Shown here piece after piece: positions 1 through 5,858 of a DNA stretch of 5,859 bases; the first letter of the stretch is position 1; every line of letters begins with the position of its first letter. Origin of the DNA: Candidatus Altimarinota bacterium (GTDB taxonomy: Bacteria > Patescibacteriota > Gracilibacteria > UBA4473); NCBI GenBank assembly GCA_026982915.1, contig JALWQU010000098.1, forward strand, positions 1 to 5,859, given 5' to 3'. The notes under the pieces were generated by a model. The model was not told the origin of the DNA. It saw only the letters and a program-made list of their open reading frames with translations, and did no database searches. The translations under genes were made by a program, and so were the position numbers.

Positions 1-79
1 GCAAAAAAAACAGCAGAAAAAATATCCCCGCCAAGACAATGACATTCTGAGAAGAGTAAATTTCGTTTCTTGTTTTCAT
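1..79 (-). CDS. Start of an unidentified membrane protein (partial, runs off the window)
   Basis: An open frame begins at an ATG (79-77) 24 bases after the subunit F stop codon and stays open to the window edge, giving 26 residues. A short polar, basic N-terminus (MKTRNEIYSS) is followed by a strongly hydrophobic run from residue 13 (VIVLAGIFFLLFFL), which reads as a membrane segment or signal anchor. The close spacing suggests it is co-transcribed with the ATPase genes. It does not look like the start of the catalytic A subunit, which usually follows F and opens with a soluble beta-barrel, nor like subunit I, whose N-terminus is cytoplasmic. I do not recognise the family. There is no Shine-Dalgarno sequence, but none of the other genes here has a close one. 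The gene could be shorter or longer than it appears, since only its beginning is visible. Confidence 0.5.
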   Translation of the reverse strand, partial: MKTRNEIYSSQNVIVLAGIFFLLFFL

Positions 80-103
80 ATTAGAGGTGGCCTGAATAAG
101 AAG

Positions 104-457
104 CTACCCAAGAATATCACTTCCAACGGCTCTTTCAACAATTTTTCGTAGACGATTACTCGCAAAATCAGGATCATCACTATCGGTAGAGGGCACCGGA
201 ATAATAGCCGGAAGGGCTCGCTTTGTAAACCGTTCAATAAGCTCTTCTGGAAACTGTTTGTAGTACATCTCTTCAACAAAAACAACCGCATAAGTCGCCG
301 TTTTTTGCTCGTCACCAATATGCGCTTTGAAAAGCTTCTCCACTGCCTTTTGGGCTTCTTCTTGACTGAAAACACCATGTGTCTCACACCCTAAACTTCG
401 GAAAATCAAAACTGAGCTTTCATTTCCCACGACAGCCAGTTTAAATTGATTTTCCAT
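104..457 (-). CDS. atpF: V-type ATP synthase subunit F
   Basis: This 117-residue protein is the small central-rotor subunit of V/A-type ATPases. It sits with subunit D in the shaft that couples the A3B3 head to the membrane ring. The family pattern is clear. An N-terminal strand and glycine (KLAVVG, residues 7-12) is followed by a FRSLG segment, the stretch YAVVFVEE near residues 56-63, PAIIPVPS near residues 83-90, and a C-terminal helix with LRKIVERAVGSDIL. The length fits the usual 100-120 residues. It lies 23 bases after subunit C, consistent with one operon. The stop is TAG. No Shine-Dalgarno sequence precedes the ATG. In this nomenclature atpF is the V-type F subunit (NtpG of E. hirae), not the F-type b subunit. 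Confidence 0.9.
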   Translation of the reverse strand: MENQFKLAVVGNESSVLIFRSLGCETHGVFSQEEAQKAVEKLFKAHIGDEQKTATYAVVFVEEMYYKQFPEELIERFTKRALPAIIPVPSTDSDDPDFASNRLRKIVERAVGSDILG

Positions 458-480
458 ATTTTTCTAAGCGTTATAAGGCT

Positions 481-1485
481 CTAAAATTTTTCAAGTGTTT
501 TGTATATTTCTTCTGGCGAAAGCCCGTGAAATTTCGCGAACATAATAAATTTCAATAATCGGGCATTTTGAAGCCTTTTTTCAAAGTAAACAAAGGGAAT
601 TTTTATAGAGGTCACCTCCCCCATAACCGATGCATCCAAAAACTGCTGATAGGCTTTATCCAGATTTTTTTCAATTATGAGTAGGTTTTCACTATTAGCT
701 TCTTCTTTCATATTTTTAACCATATCACCAAAAGTACTCTTCCCAGACCACGCCACAAAGTCCTCAACAGTTTCAATAGAGGCGGCTTCCTGATAACTAA
801 AATTCCCAAAAGGAATCCAGGCTTCTGGTAAAACCTTTTCTTTAAGAACCAAAACCGATCGTGCTAAGTTTCTAAAATTTGTTTGATCCGCTCTAAGAGC
901 TAGCAAATCTGATAAAAAGTATTCATACCAACCATCTCTAATATCGGATAAAACCTTAAAATAAGCCTGATCCAAAGCATATTCAATAAATCGAAAAGAT
1001 TTATCGTGTTTAGCCAATATGTCTTCGGCTTTATCAATAACCTCAAAAAAAGCGGGTTCAATGCCACCAATAGGTTTTTGGTCAAAAACAATCGACTGTA
1101 ACGTTTCCGCATCCCATCGTCCAAGGTCAGAAAATCCATTCGCTTCGGTAAAATCACCAATATCTTTTTTGTCCTCGATAAACTTTCGTTTAAGCGCTCG
1201 CTTTAGATTATTAAGATCAAATTGAAGCCAACAAAAACTCAGTCCAGGACTATTTTCTGTCCCATTTATAAGCATAGCCTTTGTTTCTAAAAGACCTTGA
1301 GTGATAACCGCGTCAAAGTTTTTAGCGGATGTTTTTTCATCTAAATATTCAGCATATTGCAACTCGGACATCACCCGAAACGCCGCCTCAGGAGAGGTCG
1401 CCCCAATCATCCGATCAAGTCGATTAACATTAAGCAGTCTTGATTCCTGTGCTTGTACTTGTCCAGAAATAAATAAGTAATCCAT
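481..1485 (-). CDS. atpC: V-type ATP synthase subunit C
   Basis: This subunit (334 residues with the start chosen here) is the funnel-shaped socket that joins the central shaft to the membrane K ring (family vATP-synt_AC39, related to eukaryotic subunit d). The chosen start is the ATG at 1485-1483, because the protein then opens MDYLFISGQVQAQESRLL, matching the usual beginning of the family (MDYLYANARVRALESRLL type). The frame remains open upstream to a TTG at 1497-1495, which would add four residues and is less likely. Family features include the DLNNLKRALKRK segment, the LDQAYFKVL segment and a C-terminal helical region ending GLSPEEIYKTLEKF. The protein is largely helical and has no membrane segments. 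It lies 78 bases after subunit E and 23 bases before F. The stop is TAG. Confidence 0.9.
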   Translation of the reverse strand: MDYLFISGQVQAQESRLLNVNRLDRMIGATSPEAAFRVMSELQYAEYLDEKTSAKNFDAVITQGLLETKAMLINGTENSPGLSFCWLQFDLNNLKRALKRKFIEDKKDIGDFTEANGFSDLGRWDAETLQSIVFDQKPIGGIEPAFFEVIDKAEDILAKHDKSFRFIEYALDQAYFKVLSDIRDGWYEYFLSDLLALRADQTNFRNLARSVLVLKEKVLPEAWIPFGNFSYQEAASIETVEDFVAWSGKSTFGDMVKNMKEEANSENLLIIEKNLDKAYQQFLDASVMGEVTSIKIPFVYFEKRLQNARLLKFIMFAKFHGLSPEEIYKTLEKF

Positions 1486-1563
1486 GAGATGAGGCAAGTT
1501 AGTAACGGTTTAGTAATGAGGATAGATAAGGAATTTTATCAACCTGAAAAAATAAAGTCCTTC

Positions 1564-2124
1564 TTAGACAAATTTCAGTTGTTCTGCTAAGTAGATTTCA
1601 AGCGAAGCCTTAAATTCATCATTAATAAGACTTTCGAAAGAGCTATCAATTTCTCCAGTAGAGGATTTAAGAATAAATCCCCCTTTTAAATCTCCTGTTT
1701 CTAGGGTAAAATTAACCCCTTCAGGAAGACACTTCTTGGTGATATCAAGTCTTGATTTAGGTACTTGTAGTACACCTTTTTTGTCGGGTACCTTTGCCAA
1801 CAAAGGCGTAATTATTTTAGCGTAAAGATCATCAGATGCTTTTTCTAATCGGGTCTGCAAGGCTCCTCGTAAATCTTTTATGATCGCTTGTTTTTTTGCC
1901 AAGATCATTCGAGCTTTTTCTCGACGAGCCATTGAGGCTATCTTTTTATCAATGGAAGCTAGGGCCAAGTCAGTTTTTTTATCTAACGAAGCTAGGGCCT
2001 TTGATTGTTTTTCTTTAGCCTGTTTGTCGGCTTTTTTACGGCTGACAGCCGCTTCGTCTTGAAGCAATTTTATAGTTGCATCGGCTTCTGAAAGAATCTT
2101 TTTAAGAATGTCCTGTAATGCCAT
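1564..2124 (-). CDS. atpE: V-type ATP synthase subunit E (peripheral stalk)
   Basis: This 186-residue protein fits subunit E, which forms the peripheral stalk with a G/H-type partner and holds the catalytic head against rotation. The N-terminal half (about residues 1-100) is a long, highly charged helix rich in Ala, Lys and Gln, suited to a coiled coil. The C-terminal half is a mixed alpha/beta domain with the family motif GDLKGGFILKSSTGEID (near residues 143-159) and a final helix FKASLEIYLAEQLKF. Length and layout match the family (about 180-200). The coil contains two successive 11-residue units, ALASLDKKTDL (43-53) and ALASIDKKIAS (54-64), the spacing typical of right-handed peripheral-stalk coils. 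No gene for the G/H partner is seen in the window. The gene lies between K (45-base gap) and C. Confidence 0.88.
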   Translation of the reverse strand: MALQDILKKILSEADATIKLLQDEAAVSRKKADKQAKEKQSKALASLDKKTDLALASIDKKIASMARREKARMILAKKQAIIKDLRGALQTRLEKASDDLYAKIITPLLAKVPDKKGVLQVPKSRLDITKKCLPEGVNFTLETGDLKGGFILKSSTGEIDSSFESLINDEFKASLEIYLAEQLKFV

Positions 2125-2169
2125 TGTTATTGTATTTTTTAAGTAAAAACGGAAATTTTAATATTTCGG

Positions 2170-2628
2170 TTAAGCCACTGTTGGTAGAAACAGAAAGGCC
2201 ATTAGTAGTCCAAAGATAGCTGAAGTTTCAACCAAGGCCGCTAGAATAATCGAACTAACAAGCAATGATTCGTTTCGAGCAATAGCCCCAATACCACCTG
2301 CGGCTACACGACCTTGGAACCATCCTGAGAAAAGACCTGAAAACCCCATTAACATACCCGCGATCATATATTGTTTACCATCTGACACCGAAAGATCGGT
2401 TACCCCCTGTATCCCTAAATAAATCATAAAGGCGATAAGCAGTCCGTAGATAGCTTGTGACCCAGGAAGAGCCGTCATGGTCATAACCTTTACAAAAAGA
2501 TTTGGTTTTTCCGCAATAACCCCGGTGGCTTTTGTTCCGGCAAGTCCCATCCCAATAGATGATCCAACACCGCCTAATACTGCTGAAGCTGCTGCTCCAA
2601 TAACCGCAAACGCAATTCCTGTTTCCAT
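2170..2628 (-). CDS. ntpK: V-type ATP synthase subunit K (membrane rotor ring)
   Basis: This 152-residue proteolipid forms the ion-carrying rotor ring in the membrane. It is a duplicated helical hairpin with four hydrophobic segments, roughly residues 5-30, 47-72, 85-112 and 122-148. As in V-type rings, only the second hairpin carries the ion-binding carboxylate (E134, in ALVETSAI), and the first has glutamine (Q58, in LPGSQAIYG). Compared with Enterococcus hirae NtpK, the residues at the sodium-site positions are present: L54, S57 (Thr in E. hirae), Q58, Y61, Q105 and E134. This supports possible Na+ coupling but does not prove it. It is the first gene of the operon, facing a divergent oxidase gene across 127 bases that hold the promoters. 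The stop is TAA. No Shine-Dalgarno sequence is seen. Confidence 0.93.
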   Translation of the reverse strand: METGIAFAVIGAAASAVLGGVGSSIGMGLAGTKATGVIAEKPNLFVKVMTMTALPGSQAIYGLLIAFMIYLGIQGVTDLSVSDGKQYMIAGMLMGFSGLFSGWFQGRVAAGGIGAIARNESLLVSSIILAALVETSAIFGLLMAFLFLPTVA

Positions 2629-2629
2629 G

Positions 2630-2646
2630 TTTTAAATGATTTAAAA
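2630..2646. repeat. AT-only inverted repeat next to the K start codon
   Basis: A perfect 8-base inverted repeat (TTTTAAAT, one base G, ATTTAAAA) lies one base upstream of the ATG of subunit K. In the leader RNA it could form a weak A-U hairpin beside the start codon or, in DNA, a small operator. The region is so AT-rich that chance is a real alternative. Confidence 0.4.
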
Positions 2647-2664
2647 AAATAAAATTTCGATCGC

Positions 2665-2692
2665 ATTCTTAGTATTATATATAAATTGTCAA
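2665..2692 (-). promoter_or_regulatory. Putative promoter of the ATPase operon
   Basis: On the minus strand, a perfect -35 hexamer TTGACA (2692-2687) is followed after 16 bases by AAGAAT (2670-2665), a 4 of 6 match to the -10 consensus. A perfect TATAAT lies between them (2679-2674) but is only 7 bases from TTGACA and lacks a good -35 of its own. Either -10 gives a short AT-rich leader of about 30-40 bases before subunit K. If the organism uses a non-standard sigma consensus, the exact boxes may differ. Confidence 0.45.
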
Positions 2693-2723
2693 ACAAAATA
2701 ATAGCCTATCTTTTTAAAAGTTA

Positions 2724-2729
2724 TACAAT
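2724..2729 (+). promoter_or_regulatory. Putative -10 box of the rhodanese-oxidase gene
   Basis: TACAAT (5 of 6 to the TATAAT consensus), in the context TTATACAATA, lies 26 bases before the oxidase start codon. No convincing -35 hexamer is found 16-18 bases upstream, so the promoter may need an activator. It would give a leader of about 20 bases. The leader (2730-2755) contains a run of five C and no Shine-Dalgarno sequence close to the start. No copper-responsive operator (CueR or CopY type) could be recognised by eye. Confidence 0.3.
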
Positions 2730-2755
2730 ATGGAAAATTACAACCCCCAAAACAC

Positions 2756-5023
2756 ATGAAAAAAATCATCTTCACGTTCTTTATTATAGCGATATCAGTC
2801 GCTTTGGCCGGTATTTATAAATTTAACTACCTTTCTTCTCAGGAAGGCTACGATGTAGACGGCAATGCTATCCCTCCAGATAATCTTCCTCAAGCGGAAA
2901 ATTGTGCCGCCGATGGTGTCGGCTGTGAACAGTTTAATCCGGATAAACCAACACCGAAGGCACTAAAACCACAAATTATTACCTCCGTTTCTCCTGCTGA
3001 ATTTAAGGCCTTAGCCGAAACGGGATCCTCCATTATTATTGATATACGAACCCCCAAAGAACTTTTACCCGAAAACGGGGGTCCACTTTTTGACAAAGCT
3101 CTAAATATTGATTTTTACGCCCCTGATTTCAAGGAAAAACTTAAACAACTTGATCCGAACGAAAAATATTTAATTTATTGTCGAAGCGGTAACCGAACCA
3201 ATCAAGCTTTGGAAATAATGAAAGATCTAGGATTTGAAAATGTAACAGATCTAGCTGGTGGTCGAAAAGCCTGGCTCAAAACTTTTCCGGATGAAGACAA
3301 ATCTAGCACAAAAACTTCTCAAAATACCATAAAAGGAAGGTCTATGAGCTCCATGATGAATCATGAAAATCTAGGTGATAAATTTTCAAAAAGTACTGAA
3401 AGACTCCCCGATGTAATTCCAACGGAACTGGTGAAACTCAAAGACGGCGATACCTTTGAAATGACGGCTGAAATGGTTAAACAAGAAATGGGAAACCGGG
3501 TTATTAAGCGATTAGCCTACAACAGAATGATCCCCGGACCAATTATTCAGGTCGAAAAAAACGCACGGATAAAAATAAAGTTTACCAACAAGCTCGATGT
3601 AGAAACTACCCTACATTCTCATGGTTTACGAATAGACGATGATTTTGACGGGGTTCCAATCGGAATGGGAGGGAAACAAAAAAACATGAAACCCGGCGAA
3701 AGTTTTACTTATGAACTAACTTTTCCCGACATTGGGGTTTTTTGGTATCACCCGCATATCCGAGAAGATTATACGCAAGAAATGGGCCTTTATGGGAATT
3801 TCTCCGTTCAAGGGCGAGGCTATTGGAACAGCGTTCACCGAGAAGAATTTTTAGTGCTTGATGATTTTTCTGAAAATGATCCGTTTTATAAAGACCTTAC
3901 GAATAAGACTTTAATGGGACGATTTGGAAATATCTTACTGATTAATAATCAGGAAAATTTTCAAATGAAAGCAAAAAGAGGGGAAGTGATTCGTTTTTTT
4001 GTGACGAATACCGCCAATACAAGGACCTTTGATTTTAGTATTATGAATGTAGGAGTGAAAAATATTTCGCCCTTAAAAATTGTAGGAGGTGATATTGGAC
4101 GAGTCGAAAAAGAATACTTAGCAGGAAACTTTATTATTGCACCAGCCGAACGAATTATTTTTGAAGCCACTTTCAAAAAACCAGGGATATACGAAATTCA
4201 GCACCGTGGTAAAAAAATTGGTGAAATTGCCGTAAGTGATGAAACAGTTGCCCCATTTTACGCAGAACCACTTTCTGTATATCCGGAACAAACACCACTT
4301 AATCTTATTGAAGAGTGGGAAAAACTTCGTAAAAACCTAACTGACTACGCCATAATCCGAGATAAGACCTCAAGTCCAGATCTAGGACATGGTTTGATCG
4401 AAAAAATACCCGATAAACACCTTCGTCTTTCCATTGGAATGAAAAATATGGGCGAAATAAAAATGGGCATGAATCATAAAAACGGGATGGGGAAGATGAT
4501 GGGAGGAATGCCGAAGGATATGGATATGAAGGATAAGGTGAATGGCGAAGCCAGAGAGGATGCCCTGGGGCAGGCCTCTCTCGGAGGAGTGCGACATATG
4601 GAAGAAGACGGTGGTATTGAATGGGAAGATGATATGGCTCAAATGAATAAGATGAGTAATAATGGCATGATGGAATGGATGATTATTGATGAAACCGATC
4701 CTCAAAATCCAAAGAAAAATATCGAGATGAATGAGGCTTGGAAATTCAAAAAAGGCCAAATGGTGAAAGTAGAAATCTACAATGACCCAAAATCAATGCA
4801 TCCGATGCAACATCCTATTCACTTTCACGGACAACGATTTGTCGTATTGACTAGAGACGGCAAGCCAAATGAAAACTTGCAATGGAAAGATACCGTTTTA
4901 GTGAAAACAGGCGAAAAAATCGAAATTCTTTTAGAAATGTCGAACCCGGGTAAATGGATCGCTCATTGTCATATTGCCGAGCACATGCACGCAGGAATGA
5001 TGTTTAATTTTGAGGTAGAGTAA
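2756..5023 (+). CDS. Exported rhodanese-multicopper oxidase fusion protein
   Basis: This 755-residue protein opens with a Sec-type signal or anchor (KK, then a hydrophobic core at about residues 4-19). It has no twin-arginine motif and no lipobox. A linker with two cysteines (C50, C57) leads to a rhodanese domain (about 75-178) with IIDIRTPKE and the active-site loop C142-RSGNR. A three-domain, CueO/laccase-like multicopper oxidase follows (about 220-755). Its copper ligands are complete: H287-S-H289-G, H332-P-H334, H686-P-I-H689-F-H691, and H737-C738-H739 followed by H743 and M748. Type 1 copper would use H686, C738, H743 and M748, and the others would form the trinuclear site that reduces O2 to water. 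Residues 562-642 hold 17 methionines, as in cuprous oxidases. The likely role is Cu(I) oxidation or copper tolerance outside the membrane, but the substrate is inferred. The gene stands alone, divergent from the ATPase operon. Confidence 0.88.
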   Translation: MKKIIFTFFIIAISVALAGIYKFNYLSSQEGYDVDGNAIPPDNLPQAENCAADGVGCEQFNPDKPTPKALKPQIITSVSPAEFKALAETGSSIIIDIRTPKELLPENGGPLFDKALNIDFYAPDFKEKLKQLDPNEKYLIYCRSGNRTNQALEIMKDLGFENVTDLAGGRKAWLKTFPDEDKSSTKTSQNTIKGRSMSSMMNHENLGDKFSKSTERLPDVIPTELVKLKDGDTFEMTAEMVKQEMGNRVIKRLAYNRMIPGPIIQVEKNARIKIKFTNKLDVETTLHSHGLRIDDDFDGVPIGMGGKQKNMKPGESFTYELTFPDIGVFWYHPHIREDYTQEMGLYGNFSVQGRGYWNSVHREEFLVLDDFSENDPFYKDLTNKTLMGRFGNILLINNQENFQMKAKRGEVIRFFVTNTANTRTFDFSIMNVGVKNISPLKIVGGDIGRVEKEYLAGNFIIAPAERIIFEATFKKPGIYEIQHRGKKIGEIAVSDETVAPFYAEPLSVYPEQTPLNLIEEWEKLRKNLTDYAIIRDKTSSPDLGHGLIEKIPDKHLRLSIGMKNMGEIKMGMNHKNGMGKMMGGMPKDMDMKDKVNGEAREDALGQASLGGVRHMEEDGGIEWEDDMAQMNKMSNNGMMEWMIIDETDPQNPKKNIEMNEAWKFKKGQMVKVEIYNDPKSMHPMQHPIHFHGQRFVVLTRDGKPNENLQWKDTVLVKTGEKIEILLEMSNPGKWIAHCHIAEHMHAGMMFNFEVE
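4551..4584. repeat. GC-rich palindrome inside the oxidase coding region
   Basis: A compound inverted repeat lies in frame within the Met-rich segment. The outer stem is AGAGAGG (4553-4559) with CCTCTCT (4575-4581), extended by CC/GG across one bulged C. The inner stem is TGCCC (4561-4565) with GGGCA (4568-4572). It is much richer in GC than the gene around it. It encodes residues 599-610, inside a methionine-free stretch (592-614) of an otherwise Met-rich region. It looks like a small palindromic insertion, comparable in concept to in-frame palindromic elements known in Rickettsia. No second copy exists in the window, so this remains an inference. Confidence 0.6.
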
Positions 5024-5051
5024 AAATTGCTTATCATTCTTCATTTAAAAT

Positions 5052-5076
5052 ACAGCTCGTTAAAACGAGCTGTTTT
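5052..5076. terminator. Probable bidirectional intrinsic terminator
   Basis: A perfect 10-base inverted repeat, ACAGCTCGTT (5052-5061) and AACGAGCTGT (5064-5073), lies between the convergent oxidase and lgt genes. On the plus strand it is followed by T5074-T5076, giving a short U-run after the stem. On the minus strand the stem is followed by an A/T stretch containing TTTT (5050-5047). It begins 29 bases after the oxidase stop and ends 6 bases from the lgt stop, so it can end both transcripts. Confidence 0.8.
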
Positions 5077-5081
5077 AAAAA

Positions 5082-5858
5082 CTACTTCCGCTCTAATCGC
5101 TTTAGCGTTAACCAAACGAGTAATCCAATTCCGGATAAAATCATCCCGAGACATAAAACTTGTCCGGTGGTAAAAATCCAGATAAAGGTTTCTGGTTCTC
5201 TGAAATACTCAATAATAAATCGAAATACCCCATAACTGATTAAAAAAGCACTCGTAAGTAGTCCTTTTTGCTTGGTTTTACGAAAGAGGCAAAGAAGAAT
5301 AATGAGTATTAAAAGATTTTTCGCTACTTCATAGAGCTGACTCGGATGACGAAGAAACATATCTATGTGAGGGAAAATAACCCCCCAAGTCTGATCGGTA
5401 ACTCGCCCTACAAGCTCCCCATTCATAAAATTGGCCCCACGCCCTAAAGCCAGAACCAGTGAAAGTGGTATAACTAAAATATCCGTAATATCCAGTAACG
5501 AAATACGATGTTTTTTGGCCCAAATAAAGGCAAAAATAAGCGCCCCAATAATACCACCATGAATAGACATACCTCCATGCCAGATTTTAAAGACTTCCCA
5601 AAAATCCGTTATAAAAGTACTAGGCGCATAAAAGATAAACTCTCCCAATCGTCCACCCAATACCCCAAAGAAAAAAAGTCCAAAACAAAGGTTTTCAAAA
5701 ACCTCTTTGTTTAGTTTTTTATCCTTATGTTTTTTTTGCCAGAGATTCCATCCCCAATAAATTCCCAAAAAGAACCCTAAAGCATAGACCATACCATACC
5801 AACGCACACTAAGACCTAAAAAACTAAACGCTATCGGATCAAGATTCCAGGTCCACAT
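5082..5858 (-). CDS. lgt: Prolipoprotein diacylglyceryl transferase (Lgt)
   Basis: Lgt is an inner-membrane enzyme that transfers diacylglycerol from phosphatidylglycerol to the lipobox cysteine of prolipoproteins, the first step of bacterial lipoprotein maturation. The protein has 258 residues, near the usual 260-290, with about seven hydrophobic segments. The N-terminus (LDPIAFSFLGLSVRWYGMVYALGF) is typical, supporting the ATG at 5858-5856, although the frame upstream lies beyond the window. The Lgt signature region can be read: GGRLG (68-72), GGMSIHGG (95-102) with the conserved His at 100, LALGRGANFMNGELVGR (136-152) with Arg 140 and Asn 143, RHPSQLYE (170-177), and FRFIIEYFREPE (212-223). 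The usual GRIGN is GRGAN here, a mild variation. The gene converges with the oxidase gene and shares its terminator. Its promoter is outside the window. The stop is TAG. Confidence 0.96.
   Translation of the reverse strand: MWTWNLDPIAFSFLGLSVRWYGMVYALGFFLGIYWGWNLWQKKHKDKKLNKEVFENLCFGLFFFGVLGGRLGEFIFYAPSTFITDFWEVFKIWHGGMSIHGGIIGALIFAFIWAKKHRISLLDITDILVIPLSLVLALGRGANFMNGELVGRVTDQTWGVIFPHIDMFLRHPSQLYEVAKNLLILIILLCLFRKTKQKGLLTSAFLISYGVFRFIIEYFREPETFIWIFTTGQVLCLGMILSGIGLLVWLTLKRLERK

Noticed and set aside
76..387. Open frame on the minus strand overlapping subunit F
   Set aside because: It overlaps almost the whole of F in another frame, its protein has no recognisable features, and F is a clear family member.
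1495..1497. TTG start for subunit C, giving four extra N-terminal residues
   Set aside because: The family normally begins at the MDYL position, which matches the ATG at 1485-1483; the upstream residues MPHL have no family support.
1516..1563. Possible terminator in the E-C gap
   Set aside because: Only a 5-base GATAA/TTATC stem was seen with no strong U-run; too weak to separate two genes of one complex.
2674..2692. TTGACA and TATAAT as one classical promoter for K
   Set aside because: The two perfect hexamers are only 7 bases apart, too close for a sigma-70 type pair; another -10 at 16 bases was preferred.
4382..4759. Open frame of 125 residues opposite the Met-rich segment
   Set aside because: It is antisense to the oxidase; its His/Ile-rich protein results from the reverse complement of Met and Asn/Lys codons (CAT opposite ATG).
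5329..5523. Other-frame open frames within lgt (also 5508-5714)
   Set aside because: Lgt is well supported across the full region and these have no start signal or family resemblance.
104..5858. Alternative genetic code (TGA as glycine, as in Gracilibacteria)
   Set aside because: No complete gene contains an in-frame TGA and all lengths match their families under the standard code.
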